Positions 9,602 through 17,044 of a DNA stretch of 64,000 nt are shown one piece after another (within the stretch, counting starts at the first letter, position 1; each line of letters begins with the position of its first letter). The stretch covers positions 1-64,000 of the forward strand of contig CAVPOQ010000003.1 in NCBI GenBank assembly GCA_963707145.1, written 5' to 3'. Source of the DNA: RPQJ01 sp963707145. GTDB taxonomy: Bacteria; Pseudomonadota; Gammaproteobacteria; Steroidobacterales; Steroidobacteraceae. Both the position numbers and the translations under genes were made by a program. The notes beneath the pieces were generated by a model that had not been told where the DNA came from, made no database searches, and saw only the letters and a program-made list of their open reading frames with translations.

Positions 9602-10855
9602 TCACGCGGGGGCGCTCGTGGCCGCGACCAGGCGCTCGATCCGGGCCGCCGGGGGTGGGTGGGAGTGGTGGAACGCCGAGTAGACAGGGTCGGGCGTCAG
9701 CGTCGTCGCGTTGTCCTTGTAGAGGGTGACGAGCGCGTCGGCGAGCGAACCGGCGTCGCTGTGCCGCGCGGCGAAGGCATCGGCCTCGAATTCGTGGCGT
9801 CGCGACCATGCCGCGAGCAGCGGCGAAACCACCCAGGTGAACGCCGGCGCCGCCAGCATGAAGAGGAGCAGGGCGGCCGAGTCACTGCGTGCCGGCACGC
9901 CGAGCGCGGCGTAGAACCAGTCCTGCGCGGCGAGCCAGCCGAGCAGGGCGAAGCCCGCCAGGCTCATGAGCGCGCCCACGACCAGTCGCTGCGGTACGTG
10001 CCGCAGCTTGAAGTGCGCCAACTCGTGCGCGAGCACCGACTCGACCTGCGCGGGCGTGAGCGTTGCCAGCAGCGTGTCGAAAAACACGATGCGCTTCTCC
10101 CGGCCGAGGCCGGTGAAATACGCGTTGCCGTGTGCCGAGCGGCGCGAGCCGTCCATGACGAATACCGCCTTGGCGTGGAACCCGCAGCGGGCGAGCAGTG
10201 CGTCGATACGCTCGCGCAGGGCAGCGTCCTCGAGCGGGGAAAATCTGTTGAACAGCGGTGCGATCATGCGCGGCCAGGCCCAGGTGACGAGCAGGCTGAA
10301 TCCGAGCCAGGCGGCCCAGCCCGCGAGCCACCACCACGAGTCGGTCGTACGCATGATCCAGAGGACGCCCGCTGCCGCGGCGCCGCCGAGCACGAGACCA
10401 AGGGCCCAGCCCTTCAGTTGGTCCGCGACGAAGGTACCCGGCCTGGTGCGGTTGAACCCGAAACGCTGCTCGAGGACGAACGTGCGACAGACGCCGAAAG
10501 GCAATCCAAGCAGCGCCGCCGCGGCCAGAACGGACAGCAGGTGCAGCGTCCCGCCGCCCACCCCGCTGCCTGCGACCGACTCGGACCATGCGCCGAGTGC
10601 CGCGATGCCACCACCCACGGTCAGGCCCATGACGACCAGAGTGTCGTAGACGGCCTCTACTCGCTCGAAACGCTCGGTCGCCGCGGCGTAATCGGCCGCA
10701 CGTGCATGCTCGACGGGCGAGACGACGCCGGAGAAACCAGGCGGAACGGCGTCCCGATGGGCCTGGACGAACGCGATCTGGCGGCCGGCCAGCCAGAGCC
10801 GTATCGCCAGGTGCGCCGCCAGGGCAGCGACGAAGATCGCGGTGAATGTGTGCAT
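9602..10855 (-). CDS. M48-family membrane zinc endopeptidase (Ste24/HtpX-like)
   Basis: A 417-residue integral membrane protease. Several hydrophobic segments precede the zinc site: about 5-25, 70-90, 105-125, 150-170 and 175-195. The zinc motif is HELAH (277-281) on AHELAHFKLRH. A downstream RRHEFEADAFA segment supplies the third ligand, a Glu. The long N-terminal membrane part and FGFNRTRPGTF match the Ste24 (CAAX prenyl protease) branch rather than the shorter HtpX; the bacterial substrate is unknown. The gene is divergent from orn (69-base gap) and upstream of rsgA. Confidence 0.92.
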   Translation of the reverse strand: MHTFTAIFVAALAAHLAIRLWLAGRQIAFVQAHRDAVPPGFSGVVSPVEHARAADYAAATERFERVEAVYDTLVVMGLTVGGGIAALGAWSESVAGSGVGGGTLHLLSVLAAAALLGLPFGVCRTFVLEQRFGFNRTRPGTFVADQLKGWALGLVLGGAAAAGVLWIMRTTDSWWWLAGWAAWLGFSLLVTWAWPRMIAPLFNRFSPLEDAALRERIDALLARCGFHAKAVFVMDGSRRSAHGNAYFTGLGREKRIVFFDTLLATLTPAQVESVLAHELAHFKLRHVPQRLVVGALMSLAGFALLGWLAAQDWFYAALGVPARSDSAALLLFMLAAPAFTWVVSPLLAAWSRRHEFEADAFAARHSDAGSLADALVTLYKDNATTLTPDPVYSAFHHSHPPPAARIERLVAATSAPA

Positions 10856-10924
10856 GCTCGGTGGCCGACGCCTCGCCTTTGCTAGAATCTGGAATGACCT
10901 TCCAATGTTACCGGCTCCCGGCGC

Positions 10925-11473
10925 ATGACGACGCGATCAGAAAACCTCGTCTGGATCGATCTCGAAATGACTGGGCTGGACCCGGACCGGGATCGCATCA
11001 TCGAGATTGCCACGATCGTGACCGACGGGTGGCTGCGGATCGTCGCGGAGGGCCCCTCAATCGCAATCCATCAGCCGGCGCCGGTGCTCGCTGCGATGGA
11101 CGACTGGAATCGCACCACCCATGGCGCGTCGGGGCTGCTCGAGAGGATCAGGTGCAGCGAGGTTACGACCGCGGAGGCCGAACGGGTCACACTGGAGTTC
11201 CTGCGGGAGCATGCGGAGCCGGGCGCGTCGCCGATGTGCGGCAACAGCATCTGCCAGGACCGCCGTTTCCTCGCGCGCGAGATGCCGGCGCTGGAGAAGT
11301 TCTTTCATTACCGCAACCTCGATGTGAGTACTCTCAAGGAGCTCGCGCGACGATGGGCCCCGGATGTGTTCGCCGGACTGAAGAAGGACTCCAGCCACCT
11401 GGCGCTCGAGGACGTGCGGGAGTCGATCCGGGAACTGGAGTACTACCGGCAGGGGTTGTTTCGGGTGGGATGA
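10925..11473 (+). CDS. orn: Oligoribonuclease
   Basis: A DEDDh-family 3'-5' exonuclease that degrades RNA di- to pentanucleotides and pGpG to mononucleotides. At 182 residues it has the normal length. Visible catalytic residues are D12 and E14 in WIDLEMTGLDP, the Asp of CQDRRFL, and the His/Asp pair in SSHLALEDVRESI. The ATG at 10925 begins MTTRSENLVWIDLEMTG. It is divergent from the M48 peptidase gene. Its stop lies 51 bases before the first DUF6502-like gene, where the lower-GC island starts. Confidence 0.96.
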   Translation: MTTRSENLVWIDLEMTGLDPDRDRIIEIATIVTDGWLRIVAEGPSIAIHQPAPVLAAMDDWNRTTHGASGLLERIRCSEVTTAEAERVTLEFLREHAEPGASPMCGNSICQDRRFLAREMPALEKFFHYRNLDVSTLKELARRWAPDVFAGLKKDSSHLALEDVRESIRELEYYRQGLFRVG

Positions 11474-11524
11474 TTCGCGTGAGTGCTGCCTGCGCGCGCG
11501 GTTGTCGGGACCGATAAGCGGCTA

Positions 11525-12403
11525 ATGGAGACACCGATACAGGAACGGTTGGTTGCCGCCATAGTGCCGTGTCTCAGGCTGGTGGCTAGGCTAATGCTGC
11601 GGTCCGGCATCGGGTACAGGCGGTTTGACGAAATCGCGAGAACCGCTTTCGTCCGAGAGGCGCTGGGTGAGCGGGACCCGAAGGGCAGGACGACAAATCT
11701 GTCTCGGGTTGCTGTTCGGACCGGGCTTTCGCGGAAGGAAGTGTCACGATTAAAGTCGCAGATTGATGCCTTTGAGGACATGGCGCCTAAATCGAGCGAG
11801 GGGAACTACGATTCGGGACACATCGCGCGCGTATTGCAGTTGTGGCACGCGGACTCCCGATTCACTGGCGATAATGGTGGTCCCATGGCACTGGAGTTCT
11901 CTGGAGAGGGACCGACGTTTCAAATGTTGGTGAAAGCGGCGGGCGGTGATTTTCCCCCAGGAGCGGTCCGCGCAGAACTCGCAGCCGCTGGCGCGGTTGT
12001 TGAGTCCGAAGACGGGTTGCTTCGGGCTACCAAAAGGCATTTTATTCCCTCAGATGTTGGAGAAGAACTCCTTGTCGGAGTAAATCACTTTGTGCTCCCG
12101 GTGCTGATTGGCTTGGCGAGGAACACCAAGGAGAGCCGTGAGCAACAATTCTTCCAGCGACTCGCCTATTCAGACCTGCTACCGGAAAACGCATTGACTG
12201 CGTTCAGAACCTTTGGGCGCGATGCGGCGAGCGATTTCGTACAGTTGGTTGATGATTGGCTGAGTGCTAATGAGTCCACAGCCGACGCTTCCGACACAGT
12301 CGATCGAACAAGGGCAGGAATTGGCGTCTTTTACTTTGAATCACCCGTTCATTCCTGGGGGACGGAATTTCAGCCTGACGTCGACCGCGAGTCCAAGAGC
12401 TGA
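11525..12403 (+). CDS. DUF6502-like protein of unknown function (copy 1)
   Basis: A 292-residue soluble protein without signal peptide or membrane segments. It resembles the gammaproteobacterial family I know as DUF6502; this is from memory and unchecked. The N-terminal part looks like a winged-helix/HTH: LVARLMLRSGIGYRRFDEIARTAF, then TNLSRVAVRTGLSRKEVSRL. The middle has HIARVLQLWHADSRF and an EFSGEGPTFQMLVK block. The C-terminal has FVQLVDDWLSANE and RAGIGVFYFE. The same blocks, in the same order, occur in the gene at 16045-16938 (RIARVLQGWSQDPEY, ILDDWLGQNE, RTGVGIFHFVE), so the two are paralogues. The start is the ATG at 11525; no good ribosome binding site is seen. Base composition is clearly less GC-rich than in orn. 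A DNA-binding regulator is possible, not shown. Confidence 0.8.
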   Translation: METPIQERLVAAIVPCLRLVARLMLRSGIGYRRFDEIARTAFVREALGERDPKGRTTNLSRVAVRTGLSRKEVSRLKSQIDAFEDMAPKSSEGNYDSGHIARVLQLWHADSRFTGDNGGPMALEFSGEGPTFQMLVKAAGGDFPPGAVRAELAAAGAVVESEDGLLRATKRHFIPSDVGEELLVGVNHFVLPVLIGLARNTKESREQQFFQRLAYSDLLPENALTAFRTFGRDAASDFVQLVDDWLSANESTADASDTVDRTRAGIGVFYFESPVHSWGTEFQPDVDRESKS

Positions 12404-12485
12404 CTCGGCACGTTCGCGGAAGAACTGAGACATTGCGCTAGATGCGCTCGCGTTGATGCAGGATCATACTTGCTGCCGCGGCGAC

Positions 12486-12516
12486 AACCGCCCGCCTTTT
12501 GAGTAGCGGGTCGGTT
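12486..12516 (+). terminator. Possible transcription terminator after DUF6502 copy 1
   Basis: Arms AACCGCCCGC (12486-12495) and GCGGGTCGGTT (12506-12516) can form a ten-pair stem with one bulged T and a ten-base loop. Only a short T run follows. It lies 82 bases past the stop of the plus-strand DUF6502-like gene and before the IS. It could terminate that gene; the weak T tract makes this tentative. Confidence 0.35.
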
Positions 12517-12566
12517 TAGAGTCTAACCCCGGCTTGACGTTGGTCCGTTTTTCGAACAACTCGTAA

Positions 12567-13424
12567 CTAGAGTTCCGGTGCCTCGGGGTCGGTTTTCTGA
12601 CCTCTTGCTGCGAACTCACTCGGGGTCAGACGGCCGAGTGATCCATGGGGGCGGTGATGATTGTAATCATCCCGCCAGGCTTTCAGTACCGCTCGCACTT
12701 CGTCCAGCGTCGCAAACTCATTCACGTTCAGGCACTCGTCTCGAAGCCGTCCGTTGAACGATTCGATGAAGCTGTTCTCGGTGGGCTTGCCTGGCCGTAT
12801 GAAGTCGAGCTTCACCCCTCGAAGGTAGCACCACTCGTCGAGGACCTTGGACGTAAATTCCGTTCCGTGGTCGACAGTTATCGCGTACGGCAACTCGCGC
12901 TCCTGGGCGATCTCGTTCAAGGCGTCGACCACGCTCTGTCCCGTCAGCGCGTGGTCGGCTTGCAGCGTGACGCACAGGCGATGCCACTTGTCGATCACCG
13001 TCAGCACCCGGAACTTCCGCCCGCTGGACAACTGATCATGGACGAAATCCATGGCCCAGTACTGGCCGCCGCTCGTGGCCACCGGCACCGGCCCGCGGTG
13101 CAGACTGATCCGCTTGCACCGACGCACTCTCATGCGAACCTGGAGTCCCTCCAGCTTGTAGAGCCGATGCACCCGGTTGCGGCCGACGCGCCAGCCCTCC
13201 CGAACGAGCAGGATGTGCAAGCGCTCGTAGCCGAAGCGCGGCCGAGCCGTCGCCAGTTCCCGGAGCCGCTGTCGCAGAGCGCTGCTGTCGCGCGCTTGCG
13301 AACGGTAGTACCAGGTCGCGTTCCTGAGACGGATCAGCGAGCACGACCGGCGGACGCTGAGCTGGAAGCAATCCCGTATCCATCGAGCGAGGTCTCGACG
13401 CCTGGACGTGGTCAGATCTTTTTT
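12567..13424 (-). CDS. IS3-family transposase OrfB (DDE integrase domain)
   Basis: The catalytic half of the IS3 transposase, normally made as an OrfAB fusion. The frame is open from the slippery run at about 13424 to the TAG at 12567. After an HTH_21-like region (RLRELATARPRFGYERLHILL) comes the rve integrase core. DDE residues appear as Asp in YWAMDFVHD, Asp in ITVDHGTEFTS, and Glu in FIESFNGRLRDECLN. The tail HRPHGSLGRLTPSEFA is typical of the family. An internal TTG at 13220 could start a shorter product, but the fusion is the usual active form. The domain looks intact, with no internal stop. Confidence 0.9.
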   Translation of the reverse strand, partial: KKDLTTSRRRDLARWIRDCFQLSVRRSCSLIRLRNATWYYRSQARDSSALRQRLRELATARPRFGYERLHILLVREGWRVGRNRVHRLYKLEGLQVRMRVRRCKRISLHRGPVPVATSGGQYWAMDFVHDQLSSGRKFRVLTVIDKWHRLCVTLQADHALTGQSVVDALNEIAQERELPYAITVDHGTEFTSKVLDEWCYLRGVKLDFIRPGKPTENSFIESFNGRLRDECLNVNEFATLDEVRAVLKAWRDDYNHHRPHGSLGRLTPSEFAARGQKTDPEAPEL

Positions 13425-13609
13425 TTGACGACTTCCTGGAGGATGTGCCGATCGAGCGTCAGATCGGCCACCAACCGCTTCAGTCGGGCGTTCTCGTCCC
13501 GCAGCTGCCGGAGCTCGCGGATCTCGAGAAGCCCCAGGTTGCCGTAGCGCTTCTTCCAGACGTAGAACGTCGCCTCGCTGATCCCCATTTGCCGGCAGAC
13601 GTCCGCCAC
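13412..13609 (-). CDS. IS3-family transposase OrfA (HTH), start uncertain
   Basis: The DNA-binding half: an HTH (VADVCRQMGISEATFYVWKK) followed by a leucine-zipper-like ELRQLRDENARLKRLVADL, ending KKKI then TGA at 13412. The homology clearly extends upstream to about 13680 (SRFTEEQILFALKQVAAG). In that stretch I find no in-frame ATG, GTG or TTG before the GTG at 13609, which lies inside the HTH. The original start codon may have been lost, with GGA now standing where ATG would be expected after AAGGAG. If so, this copy makes little OrfAB on its own. Confidence 0.8.
   Translation of the reverse strand: MADVCRQMGISEATFYVWKKRYGNLGLLEIRELRQLRDENARLKRLVADLTLDRHILQEVVKKKI
13418..13426 (-). promoter_or_regulatory. 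A8G slippery site for -1 frameshifting in the IS3 transposase
   Basis: Eight As followed by G on the minus strand (T run at 13419-13426) lie at the end of orfA, a few codons before its TGA. The orfB frame is exactly -1 relative to orfA and is open across this run. IS3-family elements commonly use an A-AAA-AAG heptamer for programmed -1 slippage to make OrfAB; this run contains that heptamer. Confidence 0.8.
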
Positions 13610-13783
13610 CGGCTGTCCCGCGGCGACTTGCTTGAGGGCAAACAGGATCTGCTCCTCGGTGAACCTCGATCTATCGCTTCCTCTCCTTGCCAGGCAAGGA
13701 CCTCGGAAGCACCTTACTCCAGTTCTAAACGACTACGAAAAATCGGGGTGACGTCACGGCTGGACTGAGAGACGGGTCCCAAC

Positions 13784-13813
13784 CGGCTGAGGTCCAGTAT
13801 CGGACCTCAGCCG
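13784..13813 (-). terminator. Perfect 12-bp hairpin after the repeat-protein gene
   Basis: CGGCTGAGGTCC (13784-13795), a six-base loop, then the exact complement (13802-13813). It lies 21 bases beyond the stop of the minus-strand repeat-protein gene, where a terminator for the DUF6502/repeat-protein operon is expected. There is no T tract on either side, so it may instead protect the transcript's 3' end. Confidence 0.55.
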
Positions 13814-13834
13814 CCCAATCGCTCAAATCGGCTG

Positions 13835-16048
13835 CTAATCAAACTTTGTAATAGAGGAAGCGACCAGAATAGCATTCGGGGACGCGATCGATCCGCCAAT
13901 AGCGACCATGGTGCCCGCTTTGATTGCCAAGTCGCCCGAAGCGAGCAGTGCGCTGTAGTCCACAGCGAGACCGCGAATCCTGAGTCCAGCTATAGCGCTA
14001 TCAGCATGATCCACCCGGCCTAACACGAAGACTGTCGTGACGCCGGGCACATACTCCTCCGTCGAGAAGACAATCGACTTCGCTTGAGCCCCATTCTGGT
14101 TCTGCTGTCCATAGACACTCGCCATTACCACAATCCCAGAGGCCACCTGAGCCGACACTTCGCGCATCTTGATCGCATTCGGAACTGCTTTGTAACGCTG
14201 ACCAAGAACTTGAATGTATCCGGAGAGTGCATCAACAGCCTCTACCGGGCCCCTGACGATCATTCCGCTCGCGACAGCGTTTCTCACGAAATCGCCGCCG
14301 ATGATGGCGGCGGGCTGCGTCTTGGCGCGGTCGCCACCGATGATCGCGTTGATATCGCCGCCGATGATGGCGGCGGGCTGCGCCTTGGCGCGGTCGCCAC
14401 CGATGATCGCGTTGATATCGCCGCCGATGATGGCGGCGGGCTGCGCCTTGGCGCGGTCGCCACCGATGATCGCGTTGATATCGCCGCCGATGATGGCGGC
14501 GGGCTGCGCCTTGGCGCGGTCGCCACCGATGATCGCGTTGATATCGCCGCCGATGATGGCGGCGGGCTGCGCCTTGGCGCGGTCGCCACCGATGATCGCG
14601 TTGATATCGCCGCCGATGATGGCGGCGGGCTGCGCCTTGGCGCGGTCGCCACCGATGATCGCGTTGATATCGCCGCCGATGATGGCGGCGGGCTGCGCCT
14701 TGGCGCGGTCGCCACCGATGATCGCGTTGATATCGCCGCCGATGATGGCGGCGGGCTGCGCCTTGGCGCGGTCGCCACCGATGATCGCGTTGATGTCGCC
14801 GCCGATGATGGCGGCGGGCTGCGCCTTGGCGCGGTCGCCACCGATGATCGCGTTGATATCGCCGCCGATGATGGCGGCGGGCTGCGCCTTGGCGCGGTCG
14901 CCACCGATGATCGCGTTGATATCGCCGCCGATGATGGCGGCGGGCTGCGCCTTGGCGCGGTCGCCACCGATGATCGCGTTGATATCGCCGCCGATGATGG
15001 CGGCGGGCTGCGCCTTGGCGCGGTCGCCACCGATGATCGCGTTGATATCGCCGCCGATGATGGCGGCGGGCTGCGCCTTGGCGCGGTCGCCACCGATGAT
15101 CGCGTTGATATCGCCGCCGATGATGGCGGCGGGCTGCGCCTTGGCGCGGTCGCCACCGATGATCGCGTTGATATCGCCGCCGATGATGGCGGCGGGCTGC
15201 GCCTTGGCGCGGTCGCCACCGATGATCGCGTTGATATCGCCGCCGATGATGGCGGCGGGCTGCGCCTTGGCGCGGTCGCCACCGATGATCGCGTTGATAT
15301 CGCCGCCGATGATGGCGGCGGGCTGCGCCTTGGCGCGGTCGCCACCGATGATCGCGTTGATGTCGCCGCCGATGATGGCGGCGGGCTGCGCCTTGGCGCG
15401 GTCGCCACCGATGATCGCGTTGATATCGCCGCCGATGATGGCGGCGGGCTGCGCCTTGGCGCGGTCGCCACCGATGATCGCGTTGATATCGCCGCCGATG
15501 ATGGCGGCGGGCTGCGCCTTGGCGCGGTCGCCACCGATGATCGCGTTGATATCGCCGCCGATGATGGCGGCGGGCTGCGCCTTGGCGCGGTCGCCACCGA
15601 TGATCGCGTTGATATCGCCGCCGATGATGGCGGCGGGCTGCGCCTTGGCGCGGTCGCCACCGATGATCGCGTTGATGTCGCCGCCGATGATGGCGGCGGG
15701 CTGCGTCTTGGCGCGGTCGCCACCGATGATCGCGTTGATATCGCCGCCGATGATGGCGGCGGGCTGCGCCTTGGCGCGGTCGCCACCGATGATCGCGTTG
15801 ATATCGCCGCCGATGATGGCGGCGGGCTGCGCCTTGGCGCGGTCGCCACCGATGATCGCGTTGATATCGCCGCCGATGATGGCGGCGGGCTGCGCCTTGG
15901 CGCGGTCGCCACCGATGACGGCGCTGAATCGGACAGAGTGAGATACACCGTTGCCGTCAAGTCCTACGGTCGATGAATGCGCCGCAGTTGCACCGAGTAT
16001 GAACGATACGCAGACCGCCACGAGTGATTGAGCGTTACGCGAATTCAT
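13835..16048 (-). CDS. Secreted IIGGD tandem-repeat protein with C-terminal beta domain
   Basis: A 737-residue protein in three parts. Residues 1 to about 28 form a Sec signal peptide (LVAVCVSFILGATAAHS). After a short linker, residues 44-586 hold 25 full 21-residue units plus an 18-residue partial unit. Each unit is IIGGDRAKAQPAA followed by IIGGDINA, giving about 52 IIGGD motifs. Two units read AKT instead of AKA. Residues 587-737 form a non-repeated domain (VRGPVEAVDALSGYIQVLGQ, VVMASVYGQQ, TVFVLGRVDHADSA, AIGGSIASPNA) that reminds me of DUF5666-type beta barrels. The regular Ile/Gly/Asp spacing suggests a beta-solenoid rod; this is inference. There are no cysteines in the repeats and no LPxTG, TonB or autotransporter domain. 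The ATG at 16048 overlaps the stop of the upstream DUF6502-like gene (ATGA), so the two are probably translationally coupled. Function unknown. Confidence 0.85.
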   Translation of the reverse strand: MNSRNAQSLVAVCVSFILGATAAHSSTVGLDGNGVSHSVRFSAVIGGDRAKAQPAAIIGGDINAIIGGDRAKAQPAAIIGGDINAIIGGDRAKAQPAAIIGGDINAIIGGDRAKTQPAAIIGGDINAIIGGDRAKAQPAAIIGGDINAIIGGDRAKAQPAAIIGGDINAIIGGDRAKAQPAAIIGGDINAIIGGDRAKAQPAAIIGGDINAIIGGDRAKAQPAAIIGGDINAIIGGDRAKAQPAAIIGGDINAIIGGDRAKAQPAAIIGGDINAIIGGDRAKAQPAAIIGGDINAIIGGDRAKAQPAAIIGGDINAIIGGDRAKAQPAAIIGGDINAIIGGDRAKAQPAAIIGGDINAIIGGDRAKAQPAAIIGGDINAIIGGDRAKAQPAAIIGGDINAIIGGDRAKAQPAAIIGGDINAIIGGDRAKAQPAAIIGGDINAIIGGDRAKAQPAAIIGGDINAIIGGDRAKAQPAAIIGGDINAIIGGDRAKAQPAAIIGGDINAIIGGDRAKAQPAAIIGGDINAIIGGDRAKAQPAAIIGGDINAIIGGDRAKAQPAAIIGGDINAIIGGDRAKTQPAAIIGGDFVRNAVASGMIVRGPVEAVDALSGYIQVLGQRYKAVPNAIKMREVSAQVASGIVVMASVYGQQNQNGAQAKSIVFSTEEYVPGVTTVFVLGRVDHADSAIAGLRIRGLAVDYSALLASGDLAIKAGTMVAIGGSIASPNAILVASSITKFD
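14291..15919 (-). repeat. Tandem 63-bp repeat array, 25 full units plus a partial
   Basis: A head-to-tail array of 63-base units inside the secreted-protein gene, with no spacers. The unit length is a multiple of three, so every copy keeps the frame. I noticed substitutions at only a few places. C-to-T changes at 14320 and 15706 (exactly 22 units apart) give AKT for AKA. Synonymous changes (GAC for GAT in the last IIGGD codon of a unit) lie at 14795, 15362 and 15677, which are 9 and 5 units apart. Such uniformity points to recent expansion or ongoing homogenisation. Copy number is likely to vary between strains and may be misassembled. Confidence 0.95.
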
Positions 16049-16938
16049 CGGAAATCCCCTTTGTTCTCGGTCGCAGCCGACCCGATGCTAGAGTTTGACG
16101 CGATCATCAAATCGTCCAGTGCCTGTGGATTGTTTTCCACGAAATGAAAAATGCCCACGCCGGTCCTAATCGACTCGCTAGGCGGCAGCTTGTGACCGCC
16201 TTTCATTTCGTTCTGTCCAAGCCAATCGTCCAGAATTTCGAGCAACTCTTGCCCTTTCTCACGGATCAGTTCATCAAACGCTTGAAACCTGTTCGGAGAG
16301 AGGCCTTCCATTGTTATCGCGTACCGCTCAAATCGCCCCTCGCCTTGCTTCTTCTTCTGCAGATTGAAGTCAACGGTATCGATAAAATAATTTACGACGT
16401 TTCCAAGGCGCTCTAGGCCCACGGGGTCGAGCGGCGTTGGTAGATATGTCCGATTCAGAAGCCGCACATACCCATCATCGGTTTCCAGCGCGGCGTTGAC
16501 TCGCAGCAATTCGTCCAAGAGCGCGCGCGGCGTCACGTCGTCGGCGTAGCTCCGTACGAGTTGCTCAAACGAGATCCCATCACCCTCAAACGGGATTTCC
16601 AATGGAAGGCCGTATGGGCCAAGGTACTCGGGGTCCTGACTCCAGCCTTGCAATACTCGGGCGATCCGATTTAGGCGCACCTCAGAGTCATCCGCCTCGT
16701 CGAGAGCACGGATTCGATGCACTTCCTCAGTGCTAATTCCCGTCAGAATCCCGAGTCTCGAATCCGTCTGAGGGCGCCCAGCGGGGATAAGTTCGGCACC
16801 GGCAATGTCTATGTATGCGCCCCGGACCGCGTCCGAAAACTCGCCGTACGAGACTCCTTGTCGAAGCAGGATTCTCACCAGCGGGTGCAAAAGGTGTCGG
16901 CAGGCTCCAAGTAGCGGCTTCTTAACCCTATCGCTCAT
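16045..16938 (-). CDS. DUF6502-like protein of unknown function (copy 2)
   Basis: A 297-residue soluble protein, paralogous to the gene at 11525-12403. Shared blocks are LVRILLRQGVSYGEFSDAVR near the start, GISTEEVHRIRALDE (HTH-like), RIARVLQGWSQDPEY, IPFEGDGISFEQLVRSYADD, LERLGNVVNYFIDTVDF, ELLEILDDWLGQNE and RTGVGIFHFVEN. No signal peptide or membrane segment is seen. It is the first gene of a two-gene minus-strand operon: its TGA overlaps the ATG of the secreted repeat protein (ATGA at 16045-16048). That coupling links it to the repeat protein, as regulator or helper; the role is unknown. G+C is lower than in the flanking housekeeping genes. Two promoter-like sequences lie just upstream. 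Confidence 0.82.
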   Translation of the reverse strand: MSDRVKKPLLGACRHLLHPLVRILLRQGVSYGEFSDAVRGAYIDIAGAELIPAGRPQTDSRLGILTGISTEEVHRIRALDEADDSEVRLNRIARVLQGWSQDPEYLGPYGLPLEIPFEGDGISFEQLVRSYADDVTPRALLDELLRVNAALETDDGYVRLLNRTYLPTPLDPVGLERLGNVVNYFIDTVDFNLQKKKQGEGRFERYAITMEGLSPNRFQAFDELIREKGQELLEILDDWLGQNEMKGGHKLPPSESIRTGVGIFHFVENNPQALDDLMIASNSSIGSAATENKGDFR

Positions 16939-16977
16939 GATCTGCCCGCAGTCACCATCCGCTTGGACCAGTCCTGA

Positions 16978-17044
16978 CCGATATGACGGACACGGTTATT
17001 GTCAACTCGCGCCCGAACTATATCGATCAGGTTTCCCGGGTCAA
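16978..17044 (-). promoter_or_regulatory. Two candidate sigma-70 promoters for the DUF6502/repeat-protein operon
   Basis: On the minus strand, TTGACC (17039-17044) and TATAGT (17017-17022) are 16 bases apart. Further down, TTGACA (17000-17005) and TATCGG (16978-16983) are also 16 apart. Both point towards the ATG at 16938, giving a leader of roughly 35-75 bases. These are consensus matches read by eye in an AT-richer stretch. Confidence 0.5.

Larger units (their letters stand above)
12565..13724 (-). mobile_element. IS3-family insertion sequence, about 1.16 kb
   Basis: A two-frame IS3-type element transcribed on the minus strand. The ends are set by imperfect terminal inverted repeats: AACTAGAGTTCCGGTGCCTC at 12565-12584, and on the opposite strand AACTGGAGTAAGGTGCTTCC, ending at 13724. 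They agree at most positions if a one-base gap is allowed. The orfB stop falls inside the left repeat, as is common. I do not see a convincing 3-4 bp target duplication next to these ends, so the boundaries may be off by a few bases or the copy may be old. The element sits between DUF6502 copy 1 and the repeat-protein gene, within the island. Confidence 0.85.

Noticed and set aside
12565..13724. Target-site duplication around the IS
   Set aside because: The bases flanking the inferred ends (CGT and CTA) do not match, and shifting the ends by one base does not help.
14291..15919. Possible CRISPR array
   Set aside because: Units are contiguous with no unique spacers, lie within a coding frame and are not near cas genes.
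14084..15976. A 630-residue plus-strand reading frame of repeated ADDGGGLRLGAVATDDRVD units across the array, and further open frames of the same region
   Set aside because: Any 63-base tandem repeat without stops is open in several frames. The minus-strand frame has a signal peptide, a non-repeated C-terminal domain and operon coupling; the others have none of these.
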